A stretch of 20,650 nucleotides of DNA from Gammaproteobacteria bacterium (GTDB taxonomy: Bacteria > Pseudomonadota > Gammaproteobacteria > JAURND01), in the NCBI GenBank assembly GCA_030830425.1, contig JAURND010000093.1, positions 1 through 20,650 on the forward strand. Direction: 5' to 3'. The stretch's first letter is position 1, and every line of letters begins with the position of its first letter. Of the stretch, positions 10,219 to 18,454 are shown piece after piece. The notes below the pieces were generated by a model, which saw nothing but the letters and a program-made list of their open reading frames with translations, was not told the DNA's origin and searched no databases. The translations under genes and the position numbers were made by a program.

Positions 10219-10608
10219 ATTAATCTTTGGCTTAAAAGAAAATAAAGGTGCAATCCAAAATGCCACTTGGGCAATCATAAAACCTGTTATACCTGAAATC
10301 AGGTTAATAGGGATATATTTAACGACAACAATGAACAGCGCACAAGTCAGAAAAAGCTTTATCACTTCTCCGATATAAAAAACACTCACAAGCTTAGAGG
10401 CGGCACTTGCTTTGTAGTATCTAAGCCACATATAGGCAAATACCCATTGCGGAAGCATACATAATAAACCACCTAAGCCAAATGATTTTGCCCAAAAAAA
10501 TCCTTTGACATATAAAACACCTAAAGCTGCCAATATTAGGATGGAGGTCTGGACTAAAAACCACCGGCGCACTTGGGTTCTTGTGACTTGCAGAGCGAGA
10601 CGCGACAT
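10216..10608 (-). CDS. atpI: ATP synthase-associated protein I
   Basis: AtpI is a small membrane protein encoded first in many atp operons and implicated in c-ring assembly. Its 130 residues contain four hydrophobic segments (about 18-36, 40-62, 75-97 and 103-123) and an Arg-rich cytoplasmic start (MSRLALQVTRTQVRRW), the usual AtpI pattern. LGGLLCMLPQWVFAYMWLRY (about 45-64) is the best family resemblance. The ATG at 10608 has only a weak ribosome-binding site. As first gene of the cluster, it is probably where transcription of the operon begins. Confidence 0.9.
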   Translation of the reverse strand: MSRLALQVTRTQVRRWFLVQTSILILAALGVLYVKGFFWAKSFGLGGLLCMLPQWVFAYMWLRYYKASAASKLVSVFYIGEVIKLFLTCALFIVVVKYIPINLISGITGFMIAQVAFWIAPLFSFKPKIN

Positions 10609-10621
10609 ATGGCGATCAACT

Positions 10622-10650
10622 GTATTTAATATATATCCGTCTCACTTCAA
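10622..10650 (-). promoter_or_regulatory. Candidate atp operon promoter
   Basis: Reading the minus strand, TTGAAG (10650-10645) precedes an AT-rich run TATATATTAAATA just upstream of atpI. Spacing to the best -10-like hexamers is 15-16 nt, slightly short. It directly adjoins a 7-bp hairpin at 10639-10658. This is weak, position-based evidence. Confidence 0.25.
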
Positions 10651-10658
10651 TGTGAGAC
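10639..10658. repeat. Short hairpin GTCTCAC/GTGAGAC
   Basis: Perfect 7-bp arms at 10639-10645 and 10652-10658 lie upstream of atpI. The adjoining GTGAGACAAAATCGGGTTTT resembles 15778-15798 inside M2 copy 2, so this is part of a dispersed repeat, and it overlaps the proposed atp promoter. Confidence 0.5.
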
Positions 10659-10671
10659 AAAATCGGGTTTT

Positions 10672-10704
10672 TTTAAGGGGGAAATGTTTTGCTGCCCCCT
10701 TAAA
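10672..10704. repeat. GC-rich hairpin TTTAAGGGGG/CCCCCTTAAA
   Basis: Perfect 10-bp arms at 10672-10681 and 10695-10704 with a 13-nt loop. It is not followed by a U-tract on either strand, so it is not an obvious terminator. It lies in the leader region between pyrD and atpI. Confidence 0.6.
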
Positions 10705-10716
10705 TTCAAATAGATG

Positions 10717-10777
10717 ATACTGCTCGTATCAAAAAAACAGACACATTAAAATTCTCACATTCAAGTACGAGCAGTAT
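10717..10777 (+). repeat. R1 palindromic repeat, copy 2
   Basis: This 61-bp unit with 12-bp perfect inverted ends (10717-10728 and 10766-10777) is 57/61 identical to positions 1-61. As in copy 1, it is followed at once by ATACTC pairing with a downstream GAGTAT (10778-10783 and 10827-10832). Confidence 0.8.
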
Positions 10778-10794
10778 ATACTCACTCCACTTCA

Positions 10795-10901
10795 AGATGC
10801 TGGTTTTTGCATTTCTGAAGCGAGACGAGTATATTTTATCTGCTTCAAACACCAGCAGCATCGATTTTTTTCAATAGGAGTCTATACAAATTTAAAAATC
10901 G
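10795..10901. repeat. Nested inverted repeats upstream of the atp operon
   Basis: GATGCTG near 10795 pairs with CAGCATC near 10856. TGAAGC and GCTTCA form an inner pair around 10816 and 10842. CGATTTTT (10862-10869) pairs with AAAAATCG (10894-10901). Together with R1 and the GC-rich hairpin, they make the 599-bp non-coding stretch 10609-11207 almost entirely palindromic. I see no gene there on either strand. Confidence 0.5.
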
Positions 10902-10948
10902 AAGCAAGTTGCACGGCGCCTTCGCGAGCAAAATTTGCACAACAGCGC

Positions 10949-11012
10949 ATACTGATGATACTTGAAAGCCAGAATCTTTTCAGTACTTGGCTTTGTTTGA
11001 TGCGAGCAGTAT
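10949..11012 (-). repeat. R1 palindromic repeat, diverged inverted copy 3
   Basis: Read on the minus strand this 64-bp unit starts ATACTGCTCGCATCAAA and ends TTCAAG followed by CAGTAT, clearly matching R1 at both ends. The outer GCATACTG/CAGTATGC pair is at 10947-10954 and 11007-11014. An inner AAGCCA/TGGCTT pair adds a stem. The centre is diverged from the other copies. Confidence 0.65.
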
Positions 11013-11035
11013 GCCGGCTGAGCTTAAGAGGGTAC

Positions 11036-11133
11036 GGATCCCGACTTTTGACGGGAAGCTTCGCGTTTCTACAAATAGCTTTTACCAGAAACTCTTTTTT
11101 TTAGACCCGCTTAAAGGACAACGGGAATTGCTG
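11036..11133 (-). mobile_element. M1 left-end plus R4 remnant, copy H
   Basis: On the minus strand it begins CAGCAATTCCCGTTGTCC (from 11133), continues like other M1 left halves (CTAAAA, GAGTTTCTGG), and ends in an R4 module (11070-11036, AAACGCGAAGC leading to GGGATCC). It lacks the M1 right half. It lies downstream of pyrD in the same orientation as that gene. Confidence 0.55.
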
Positions 11134-11207
11134 GGATGCGCATAGATCGGCATAAAAAAATAATTGGTTTTTCAAGCGCGTGCAAAGATCTTGGGCATTG
11201 CGGTGGC

Positions 11208-12203
11208 TCATAAAAAGCGCTTCACTATCCCTGGCCCTTGATAAATAAAGCTAGTATAAATTTGAACCAAACTTGCGCCGGCTGAAATCATTTGAGCCAT
11301 CTCCGCTTTATTCGAAATGCCGCCACAGGCGATGATCGGTATGCCGCCCGCTAGATGATGGCCGAGCTGTGTCACGGTGTTCAATGATAATTCAAAAAGT
11401 GGCTTTCCGCTTAATCCGCCTGTTTCTTTTGCCTGCTTAAATTGACGAACAGGATCGCGAGCCAGCGTTGTATTTGTGGCAATGACCCCGTCGACACGAT
11501 GCGCTAATAACGTTTCAGCGAGCTGCTTGAGTTGTTGCGCATCCAAATCAGGTGAAATTTTAACCACCAAAGGTGCGTATCGCTGATGTTTTTTTGCGCA
11601 CTCCATTTGCGTTTTTTTCAGCTGCGATAATAAATGATCGAGATACGCCACGTTTTGTAATTCACGCAACCCAGGCGTATTCGGCGAAGAAATATTCACC
11701 GCAATATAACTGGCATGTGGGTATACTTTTTCCAAACAAAAAACATAATCATCCACTGCTTTTTCTAAGGGAGTGTCTGCATTTTTACCAATATTAATAC
11801 CTAAAATGCCTTGGAAATTAGCACGCTGAACATTAGCGATTAATGCCGCTACACCAACATTATTAAATCCCATTCGATTAATCAGTGCTGCCGCTTTAGG
11901 GATCCTAAACAATCGAGGCTTTGGATTACCCGATTGCGGCCTAGGCGTGACAGTCCCCACCTCAATAAAACCAAAACCTAGCGCAGCCAATGCGCAAATA
12001 TGTGCCCCATTTTTATCTAAACCTGCAGCAATACCGAGCCTGTTTTGGAAAGATATTCCCATGACGTTAATCGGTGCGTCTTCTGAAGGTGTCGGCGATA
12101 AATCAGCGGAACGCCCAGAAAACCGAGACAAACCGGCTAAACTTATCCGATGCGCGGTTTCTGGTGACAATAAAAATAATAAAGATCGAATGAATTTATA
12201 CAT
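11208..12203 (-). CDS. pyrD: Dihydroorotate dehydrogenase (quinone), class 2
   Basis: PyrD is the membrane-associated FMN enzyme that oxidises dihydroorotate to orotate with quinone, the fourth step of pyrimidine synthesis. Its 331 residues are close to the 336 of E. coli. Visible class 2 features are the amphipathic N-terminal helix ([19 protein letters not shown]), AAGLDKNG (about 59-66), [16 protein letters not shown], and [11 protein letters not shown] with the catalytic serine. The C-terminal GGISN and [16 protein letters not shown] segments bind FMN phosphate. The ATG at 12203 has GAGGG about 12 nt upstream. The C-terminus is a few residues shorter than usual. It is a single gene, divergent from the acyl-CoA dehydrogenase. 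Confidence 0.97.
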   Translation of the reverse strand: MYKFIRSLLFLLSPETAHRISLAGLSRFSGRSADLSPTPSEDAPINVMGISFQNRLGIAAGLDKNGAHICALAALGFGFIEVGTVTPRPQSGNPKPRLFRIPKAAALINRMGFNNVGVAALIANVQRANFQGILGINIGKNADTPLEKAVDDYVFCLEKVYPHASYIAVNISSPNTPGLRELQNVAYLDHLLSQLKKTQMECAKKHQRYAPLVVKISPDLDAQQLKQLAETLLAHRVDGVIATNTTLARDPVRQFKQAKETGGLSGKPLFELSLNTVTQLGHHLAGGIPIIACGGISNKAEMAQMISAGASLVQIYTSFIYQGPGIVKRFL

Positions 12204-12204
12204 C

Positions 12205-12213
12205 TGCTATAAT
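12205..12213 (+). promoter_or_regulatory. Extended -10 promoter element
   Basis: TGCTATAAT is a perfect extended -10 box (TGN plus TATAAT), located about 75 nt before the acyl-CoA dehydrogenase start. No clear -35 hexamer lies 16-18 nt upstream, which extended -10 promoters can tolerate. It overlaps the start of pyrD on the other strand. Confidence 0.45.
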
Positions 12214-12289
12214 GCCCTCTAATTTTGCAAGTTCTACGTTTTCGCGATATTCGCATAACATAGCATATTTCAATACCCTAAAAAAAACC

Positions 12290-13459
12290 ATGAATACAAC
12301 ACCACTTTTTTTTGATCTTGATGAAACGCTCAACTTGTTGAAAGAGACTGTTCAATCATTTGCGCAACAAGAAGTTGCACCTATTGCCGCAGAAACCGAT
12401 CAAAACAACCATTTCCCGCGCCATTTATGGCCAAAGTTTGGACAGATGGGATTATTTGGCATTACCGTCGACGAAGCTTATGGCGGCTCTAACATGGGCT
12501 ATTTAGCACAAATCATTGCCATGGAAGAAATCTCTCGCGCATCAGGTTCAATTGGATTGAGCTATGGTGTACACGCCAATTTATGCGTAAATCAGATTCA
12601 TCGTTTTGGCACGACCGCTCAAAAACAACAATATCTGCCGAAATTATTAAGCGGCGAACATGTAGGCGCATTAGCCATGAGTGAAGTGAATGCTGGCTCA
12701 GATGTCGTGAGCATGAAATTACAAGCGGATAAAAAAAACGATCATTACGTTTTAAATGGCACAAAGATGTGGATTACCAATGGACCCGATGCGGATGTAT
12801 TCATCTTGTACGCCAAGACTGAAAAAGAGGCTAAATCGCATGGCATTACCGCATTTATCCTAGAAAGCAAATTCACGGGATTTCGTACCGCGCAAAAATT
12901 AGACAAGCTAGGTATGCGTGGATCCAATACCTGTGAATTGGTTTTTGAGCACTGCATGGTTCCTATTGAAAATGTATTGCACATTGAAAACAAAGGCGTA
13001 GAAGTGTTAATGAGCGGGCTCGATTATGAACGTGTTATTCTAGCGGCAGGTCCGCTAGGGCTGATGCAAGCCTGTATGGATATTGTTTTGCCTTATATCG
13101 TAGCGCGAAAACAGTTTGGCAAATCTATTGGTGAGTTTGAATTAATCCAAGGAAAATTAGCCGATATGTACAATGCGTTGAATGCCAGTCGCGCCTATTT
13201 ATATCAAATCGGCAAAGCCTGTGATGCCGGCAGAATAGATAAAAAAGATGCAGCTGGCGTCATTTTATATTGTTCTGAAAAAGCCACACATATGGCCTTA
13301 GAAACGATACAATGCCTAGGCGGTAACGGATATATGAACGAATATTCCGCAGGTCGAATATTGAGAGATGCAAAATTATATGAAATTGGTGCCGGCACGA
13401 ATGAAATTCGACGCATGCTGATAGGGCGGGCTTTATTTGAAGAAAGTAGGGGTTATTGA
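12290..13459 (+). CDS. Acyl-CoA dehydrogenase, isovaleryl-CoA dehydrogenase-like
   Basis: An FAD enzyme of 389 residues that introduces a 2,3-double bond into acyl-CoA thioesters and passes electrons to ETF. The best resemblance is to isovaleryl-CoA dehydrogenase of leucine breakdown. The order is an all-alpha N-terminal domain, a central beta domain ([12 protein letters not shown] and [11 protein letters not shown]), and a C-terminal helical domain. Glu247 in [15 protein letters not shown] is at the catalytic position characteristic of the isovaleryl subgroup. The C-terminus has CLGGNGY and [14 protein letters not shown]. The ATG at 12290 fits the family N-terminus; an in-frame extension to 12212 does not. 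The ribosome-binding site is poor. No other leucine-degradation genes are in the window, so the substrate is uncertain. Confidence 0.92.
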   Translation: MNTTPLFFDLDETLNLLKETVQSFAQQEVAPIAAETDQNNHFPRHLWPKFGQMGLFGITVDEAYGGSNMGYLAQIIAMEEISRASGSIGLSYGVHANLCVNQIHRFGTTAQKQQYLPKLLSGEHVGALAMSEVNAGSDVVSMKLQADKKNDHYVLNGTKMWITNGPDADVFILYAKTEKEAKSHGITAFILESKFTGFRTAQKLDKLGMRGSNTCELVFEHCMVPIENVLHIENKGVEVLMSGLDYERVILAAGPLGLMQACMDIVLPYIVARKQFGKSIGEFELIQGKLADMYNALNASRAYLYQIGKACDAGRIDKKDAAGVILYCSEKATHMALETIQCLGGNGYMNEYSAGRILRDAKLYEIGAGTNEIRRMLIGRALFEESRGY

Positions 13460-13460
13460 A

Positions 13461-13507
13461 ATACGCGACTTTGCTTGTCAGAAGCGCTTGATTTTCTGAT
13501 TGCGTAT
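13461..13507. repeat. Nested inverted repeat after the acyl-CoA dehydrogenase gene
   Basis: The outer arms ATACGC/GCGTAT (13461-13466, 13502-13507) enclose inner arms TCAGAA/TTCTGA (13478-13483, 13494-13499). It lies in the 77-nt gap before the membrane-protein gene and has no U-tract, so it is more likely a processing or attenuation structure than a terminator. Confidence 0.35.
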
Positions 13508-13536
13508 CGCAAATTATCAGCAGCCCCCAGCAGGTC

Positions 13537-14748
13537 ATGATGACACTACTAGAAAAATACATCACCGATCAAATATTAAACGCGAACCAAAGACCAAAAA
13601 CACTTTGGCGAACACTTGCAAAAACAGTGCTGATCTTATTTGGCATGGCCTGGGGATTGCCCTGGATTTGGTCTAGCATGTCCGCTGCACATATTTTTCC
13701 AGCCCATATTTCACCAATGATTGCCATCATTTTTGCATTCGGCATTGTGCTGACGATTGGTACAGATGGTTGGTGGATCATGACAGAGGCAACAAAGACA
13801 CTAGACCTCAAAACATCGATAGAAAAAAAACTATTCACCCCCATAAACGGTTTTTTTCCACGACATATTCGTGCATGTCTCATCGGGTTATTTGCAACCT
13901 TATCGTGTATCGCCCCCGTTTATGCGGCGGTTCAATATGCCTCTAGCGCCCAACAATGTTTGGCGATTGTGACTTTGGTTGGCTGTTATGGCTATGGATT
14001 AGTCGGGTATAGCCGCTTGTTTGAACAAGTCTCCAATTGGCTTGGCGATCAACAACAAGATCAAACACAACGAAAACAAAAAGCTGTTTTCATTAACAGC
14101 ATTCGCCATTGGGCAGAAAAAGAAACCGCTATCACTGACAATATGAGCGCTGAGCAGTTGTTGAAAAAAATAACTGCCTATCGCGATTTACCCACTCACA
14201 CTGCTGGACTAAAACAATTTGCCCGAATATTACAGATCCTATTCGCGATTTTTATCCCGTTGGCTGCAGGCATGGTCAATGTTTTTTTGATTCATGATTT
14301 TTTATACCACCAAGTTTGGGCGTATACTGCATTTGCGATATCCGTTGCACTCATTGCGGAAATACCCGATCTGATGATAACAATTATCGCCACTTATCAA
14401 GTATTCGGCAAATTGTTAACGCTGCTATCGGGCAGCATAACAAAAACAACCATGAATTTGATGACAGCTATTCCTAACCTGTTGGCATTACTAGCACCCA
14501 CTGCTGCCGCTTATATCACATATACAACGCTGACTGCGCATCATATGCCACCTGCGATTGTCTTGTTTGGCGTAATCGCAATCAGTACAGCTCGAATCGT
14601 ATTTTTCAGATTTACCCTAAATCATCTGATCACATTCATGACCATCCAGATCAACCGAAAATCAAAGAAACATCACATCCATCGCCAATTTTACCTGCAG
14701 TCTTTAGCAGAAAGATTGACTCGCGTGGATGCTCGATATTTTAAATAA
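13537..14748 (+). CDS. Unrecognised multi-pass membrane protein
   Basis: I do not recognise this 403-residue protein. It shows about eight hydrophobic segments, near residues 28-48, 55-78, 109-131, 136-156, 220-246, 256-282, 303-328 and 334-356. A hydrophilic stretch at about 165-215, rich in Gln, Lys and Glu, separates two groups of four. The two halves look related: an AP-x-x-AA-x-x-x-Y pattern in helix 3 recurs in helix 7, followed in both by a helix ending in Arg plus aromatic residues and then a basic or polar linker. This suggests an internally duplicated fold. The ATG at 13537 has AGG 5 nt upstream; ATG 13540 is equally possible. Its stop is 14 nt before glyQ, so the two are probably co-transcribed. 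A transport role is possible but unsupported. Confidence 0.8.
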   Translation: MMTLLEKYITDQILNANQRPKTLWRTLAKTVLILFGMAWGLPWIWSSMSAAHIFPAHISPMIAIIFAFGIVLTIGTDGWWIMTEATKTLDLKTSIEKKLFTPINGFFPRHIRACLIGLFATLSCIAPVYAAVQYASSAQQCLAIVTLVGCYGYGLVGYSRLFEQVSNWLGDQQQDQTQRKQKAVFINSIRHWAEKETAITDNMSAEQLLKKITAYRDLPTHTAGLKQFARILQILFAIFIPLAAGMVNVFLIHDFLYHQVWAYTAFAISVALIAEIPDLMITIIATYQVFGKLLTLLSGSITKTTMNLMTAIPNLLALLAPTAAAYITYTTLTAHHMPPAIVLFGVIAISTARIVFFRFTLNHLITFMTIQINRKSKKHHIHRQFYLQSLAERLTRVDARYFK

Positions 14749-14762
14749 AAGAAAGAATCCTC

Positions 14763-15644
14763 ATGCTAACATTTCAAGATATTATTTTTAAGCTACAACA
14801 GTATTGGGCAAATCAAGGTTGCCTCATTTTACAACCCTTAGATACAGAAGTAGGTGCAGGCACATTTAGCCCTCACACATTTTTGCGGGCGATAGGTCCA
14901 GAGCCCTGGCATGTGGCTTATGCGCAACCGTGCAGGCGACCGACTGATGGCCGCTATGGTGAAAATCCAAATCGCGCGCAACATTACTACCAATTCCAAG
15001 TGCTTCTCAAGCCCTCGCCTGATGACATACAAGAAAAATATCTCAACTCTTTGCGTATGCTAGGCATTGATCCGCTAGTCGATGACATACGTTTTGTAGA
15101 AGATAACTGGGAATCACCAACTATCGGCGCATGGGGATTAGGCTGGGAAGTTTGGCAAAATGGCATGGAAATCACGCAGTTTACCTATTTTCAACAAATC
15201 GGCGGACTCCCCTGTAACCCAGTTTCAGGCGAATTGACTTATGGATTAGAACGATTAGCCATGTATCTACAAAAAGCAGAAAGCATGTATGACCTAGTAT
15301 GGGCAAATACGCCTGCAGGCATAGTGACTTATGGTGATGTATTTCGACAACAAGAAATAGAAATGTCTGCCTATAACTTTGAACACGCGCCTGTTGCTTT
15401 TTTATTCACACAATTTAACCACTATGAAGAAGAAGCACAGCAATTGCTGTTATCGGCATTACCCTTGCCAGCATATGACCGAGTGACTAAAGCCTCTCAT
15501 ACGTTCAATTTACTCGATGCTCGGCACGCCATTTCAGTGACTGAACGACAAGCCTATATTTTACGTATTCGAAAACTCGCTTTTGCAGTTGCCAAAAGTT
15601 GGTATGAATCTCGGGAAAAAATAAAAAGTCCTGTAACACGCTGA
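14763..15644 (+). CDS. glyQ: Glycine--tRNA ligase alpha subunit
   Basis: GlyQ is the catalytic subunit of the bacterial alpha2beta2 glycyl-tRNA synthetase, performing ATP-dependent activation of glycine. Its 293 residues compare with about 303 in E. coli, the difference being at the C-terminus. Near-invariant segments are [16 protein letters not shown] (about 19-34), [14 protein letters not shown] (about 58-71), [18 protein letters not shown] (about 114-131) and [15 protein letters not shown] (about 260-274). The ATG has AAAGAA upstream. It is closely linked to the preceding membrane-protein gene. Unusually, 391 bp of repeats separate it from its partner glyS, which normally follows directly. 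Confidence 0.98.
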   Translation: MLTFQDIIFKLQQYWANQGCLILQPLDTEVGAGTFSPHTFLRAIGPEPWHVAYAQPCRRPTDGRYGENPNRAQHYYQFQVLLKPSPDDIQEKYLNSLRMLGIDPLVDDIRFVEDNWESPTIGAWGLGWEVWQNGMEITQFTYFQQIGGLPCNPVSGELTYGLERLAMYLQKAESMYDLVWANTPAGIVTYGDVFRQQEIEMSAYNFEHAPVAFLFTQFNHYEEEAQQLLLSALPLPAYDRVTKASHTFNLLDARHAISVTERQAYILRIRKLAFAVAKSWYESREKIKSPVTR

Positions 15645-15670
15645 CGGGGCATGAAAAAGCGAATTAAATT

Positions 15671-15866
15671 GTAACTATTCACCACCATACAAAGACTGGC
15701 ATAAACGGTCAGATTTTAGTCAAGTCTGGTGTAAAAAATGGCCGAAAAAGCGCAGCATATACTCGTTCTCCCTGAAAGTGAGACAAAACCAGGGGGTTTT
15801 TTAAGGGAATTTTTTCCGCCAAAATCGGCAAAATATGCCCGTTTGCTCATTATGCTGAATGGTTAC
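15671..15866 (+). mobile_element. M2 miniature inverted-repeat element, copy 2
   Basis: The ends GTAACTATTC (15671-15680) and GAATGGTTAC (15857-15866) bound 196 bp. They are flanked by a perfect 8-bp direct repeat ATTAAATT at 15663-15670 and 15867-15874, a convincing target-site duplication. The first 91 bp are identical to copy 1 at 5705. The interior differs: it lacks the R4 module and instead has a segment at 15758-15782 resembling positions 61-85 next to R1. It lies between glyQ and glyS and encodes nothing. Confidence 0.85.
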
Positions 15867-15879
15867 ATTAAATTTTCCT

Positions 15880-16028
15880 CAGCAATTACCGCCGCCCTTT
15901 AGATGGCCTAAAACAAAGAGTTTCTCGTGAAAGTTGTTCGTCGCAAATAGTCCCATTGCTGGCAACCGCATGGGGGACTGCAAAGAGGGAGAGCGCGGAC
16001 TTGTCCAAGCGATGCTTTAAAACAAGGA
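15880..16028 (+). mobile_element. M1 element, copy D, right end missing
   Basis: It begins with the M1 end CAGCAATTACCGCCGCCC (from 15880), aligns through CTAAAACAAAGAGTTTC and the CCCATTGCTGGCA and TTGTCCAAGCGATGC blocks, and stops at TTAAAACAAGG, just before glyS. Compared with copy E, it has lost one arm of the central hairpin and the right terminal repeat. It provides the probable ribosome-binding site of glyS. Confidence 0.65.
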
Positions 16029-16035
16029 TAACCAC

Positions 16036-18183
16036 ATGAACACAAATGATTTACTACTAGAAATTGGTACTGAAGAGCTCCCCTATAAATCTCAACAGAC
16101 ACTCGCGCAAGCACTGGCTGCGCAATTAGAAAAAGGCTTCAAAAAAGCCGAATTAGCTCACGGTGCGATTCGTATTTTTTCCACCCCGCGCCGTTTGGCT
16201 GTTTTGATTCAAAACTTAGCAACCCTGCAACCCGATCAAATCATCGAAAAACGAGGCCCTGCCTTAAAAGCCGCCTATGATTCACAGGGTCATCCTACAT
16301 TAGCCTGTATTGGTTTTGCCAATTCATGCGGCACGAGCATAGACTTGCTATCGGTGCGTGATACAGAAAAAGGCGCATGGCTGTTTTTTCATCAACCACA
16401 ACGAGGTGCTAAAGTTGAGCAATTATTGCCCGCCTTAATTCAACAAGCTGTGAATCAACTGCCCCTTTCAAAACCAATGCGATGGGGAAATGGTAGTGCT
16501 GAATTTATACGTCCCGTGCATTGGGTAGTTTTATTGTTTGGCGAAGCGATTATTCCCATGCAGCTTTTTGATATCGCAACTGGTCGAGAAACATTTGGTC
16601 ATCGTTTCCATCACCCCCAAGCCATTTCTATCCCAACGCCCAATCAATATGAAAGATTATTGCAAGAAACAGGCTTTGTCATGGCCGATGCGGATCGCAG
16701 AAAAAAAGAAATTTTATCTCAAGCCCAAAAAGTGGTACCTGAACATAGCAAGCTCGTTGAAGATGATGCACTGCTAGATGAAGTCACCGGATTAGTCGAA
16801 TGGCCAGTGGCTTTATTAGGGAAATTTGAAGCATCATTTCTCCATGTGCCATCAGAAGCCATCATGACCGCCATGAAATCGCATCAAAAATATTTTTCAA
16901 TCGTTGATGATACCGACCAATTAAAGCCTTATTTTGTATTCATCAGCAATATTGAGAGCAAAAATCCTCAGCAAGTGATTGATGGCAATCAACGGGTACT
17001 ACGCGCACGATTATCAGATGCGCAATTTTTTTATGACGGGGATTTAAAGCGAAACTTAGAGGCGCGCTTAACCGATTTGGAATCCATTATTTTTCAACAA
17101 AAACTAGGAACGCTGTTAGAAAAATCAATGCGTATTTCAATGCTCATGGCATTTCTCGCAAACAGTTTGCCCGGATTTTCAGACATTTGCGCAGCAAAAC
17201 GTGCGGGGTTATTATGTAAAGCTGATTTAACCACTGCCATGGTGGGGGAATTTCCAGAACTACAAGGCATCATGGGCGATCACTACGCACGACCATACGA
17301 AACAGCAGAGATTGCCTTAGCCTTACGCGAACAATATCAACCTCGTTTTTCAAAAGATGCGCTACCCCAAACACCCTTAGGCCAACTGTTATCTGTCGCA
17401 GATAAAATAGATACGTTGGTTGGTTTTTTTAGTATCCAACAAATACCCACGGGCGAAAAAGATCCTTATGGGTTACGCCGAGCCGCATTAGGTGTGCTAC
17501 GCATTTTAATTGAAAAAAAGATACCGCTCGACTTGTTTGGCGCGCTGAAAAAGTCGCTTGAATTATATGCGCCCCAATTGCCGAGTCATTTACAGACTGA
17601 CGCGGTCGCAAAAACGGTTTATGCCTTTATGATGGAAAGATTGCGCCCCTGGTATATGGATCAACACATCGATGCCGGTGTGTTTTCGGCACTGTGGGAT
17701 ACAACAGAAGAGACCGCTCAACACACCATGCCTATTTTTAAACCACTGGATTTTCATCGTCGCATTTTAGCGGTGCAGCATTTTTTAAATTTACCGCAAG
17801 CAAATCCGTTAATCGCAGCCAATAAACGGGTGAAAAATTTATTAAAGCAGGCCATAGACACCGGGGGGGTGAATGCTGATTTTCTGCATCATCCTGCTAG
17901 CTATGCTCCAATCCAGATCAGTTTATTTGAGCATCCTGCAGAGCAAGCCTTGTATGACGCGATCCAAAAAAAATCAGCAGAAATAACCCCGCTGCATATG
18001 TCCGCCAATTATACAAACACCCTAACAGCATTGGCCGCGCTACAAAAACCGATAGACGATTTTTTTGAGCATGTGATGGTGATGGTCGAGAATCAAAAAG
18101 CACTCACACAAAATCGTTTAAACTTATTACGCGAATTACAACAGCTTTTTTTACAGGTCGCTGATGTATCAAAGCTACGATAA
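16036..18183 (+). CDS. glyS: Glycine--tRNA ligase beta subunit
   Basis: GlyS is the tRNA-recognising subunit of the alpha2beta2 glycyl-tRNA synthetase. Its 715 residues are slightly longer than the E. coli protein (689). The N-terminal LLLEIGTEELP (about 6-16), STPRRLAVL and KRGPALKAA are diagnostic. The central region has EFIRPVHWVVLLFG, MKSHQKYFSI and ISNIESKNP. The DPYGLRRAALGVLRI block (about 475-489) precedes the C-terminal helical anticodon-binding region, ending LLRELQQLFLQVADVS. The ATG at 16036 follows AAGGA by 9 nt; that signal lies within the end of a repeat element. It works with glyQ, although a repeat-filled gap separates them. Confidence 0.98.
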   Translation: MNTNDLLLEIGTEELPYKSQQTLAQALAAQLEKGFKKAELAHGAIRIFSTPRRLAVLIQNLATLQPDQIIEKRGPALKAAYDSQGHPTLACIGFANSCGTSIDLLSVRDTEKGAWLFFHQPQRGAKVEQLLPALIQQAVNQLPLSKPMRWGNGSAEFIRPVHWVVLLFGEAIIPMQLFDIATGRETFGHRFHHPQAISIPTPNQYERLLQETGFVMADADRRKKEILSQAQKVVPEHSKLVEDDALLDEVTGLVEWPVALLGKFEASFLHVPSEAIMTAMKSHQKYFSIVDDTDQLKPYFVFISNIESKNPQQVIDGNQRVLRARLSDAQFFYDGDLKRNLEARLTDLESIIFQQKLGTLLEKSMRISMLMAFLANSLPGFSDICAAKRAGLLCKADLTTAMVGEFPELQGIMGDHYARPYETAEIALALREQYQPRFSKDALPQTPLGQLLSVADKIDTLVGFFSIQQIPTGEKDPYGLRRAALGVLRILIEKKIPLDLFGALKKSLELYAPQLPSHLQTDAVAKTVYAFMMERLRPWYMDQHIDAGVFSALWDTTEETAQHTMPIFKPLDFHRRILAVQHFLNLPQANPLIAANKRVKNLLKQAIDTGGVNADFLHHPASYAPIQISLFEHPAEQALYDAIQKKSAEITPLHMSANYTNTLTALAALQKPIDDFFEHVMVMVENQKALTQNRLNLLRELQQLFLQVADVSKLR

Positions 18184-18215
18184 TTTTCGCTTTGCTTTCA
18201 ACCCTTTATTTTACG

Positions 18216-18244
18216 GTAACCATTCAGCATAATTAGGTAGAAGC
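18216..18244 (-). repeat. M2 end fragment
   Basis: These 29 bp, starting GTAACCATTCAGCATAAT, are the exact reverse complement of 5878-5906, the right end of M2 copy 1. They are joined directly to M1 copy E, which lacks its left end, so the junction marks an insertion followed by deletion. Confidence 0.7.
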
Positions 18245-18427
18245 AAGAGTCTAAAACAAAGGGTTTCTTGTGAAAGTTATTCGTCGTAAACAGTCCCATT
18301 GCTGACAGCAGCATGGGGAATTGTTAAGGGGGAGATGGCGGCTCTCCCTCTTAACCGCGAGCGTGAACTTGTTCAAGCGACGCGTTAAAACAAGGAAGCA
18401 ATTCCGCGTTTCTGGCGGGAGTTGCTG
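18245..18427 (+). mobile_element. M1 element, copy E, left end missing
   Basis: It starts within the M1 left half (GTCTAAAACAAAGGGTTTCT) and continues to the right terminal repeat GGCGGGAGTTGCTG at 18414-18427. The central stem is strong: 12-nt arms at 18324-18335 and 18343-18354 with one mismatch and a 7-nt loop. It occupies most of the glyS-recJ gap and runs into the region where recJ begins. Confidence 0.7.
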
Positions 18428-18454
18428 CGTAACTCACAAATCCATCACCTCCAC

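Noticed and set aside
10862-10871. T-run after the GATGCTG/CAGCATC inverted repeat, resembling a plus-strand intrinsic terminator
   Set aside because: Both neighbouring genes (pyrD and atpI) are on the minus strand, so there is no plus-strand transcript to end; the stem is long and imperfect.
12212-12289. N-terminal extension of the acyl-CoA dehydrogenase
   Set aside because: The 26 extra residues do not resemble the family and would start inside the proposed -10 box; the ATG at 12290 fits the family start.
15908-16114. Minus-strand open frame at the glyS start
   Set aside because: It is antisense to M1-D and to the first codons of glyS, without a start signal.
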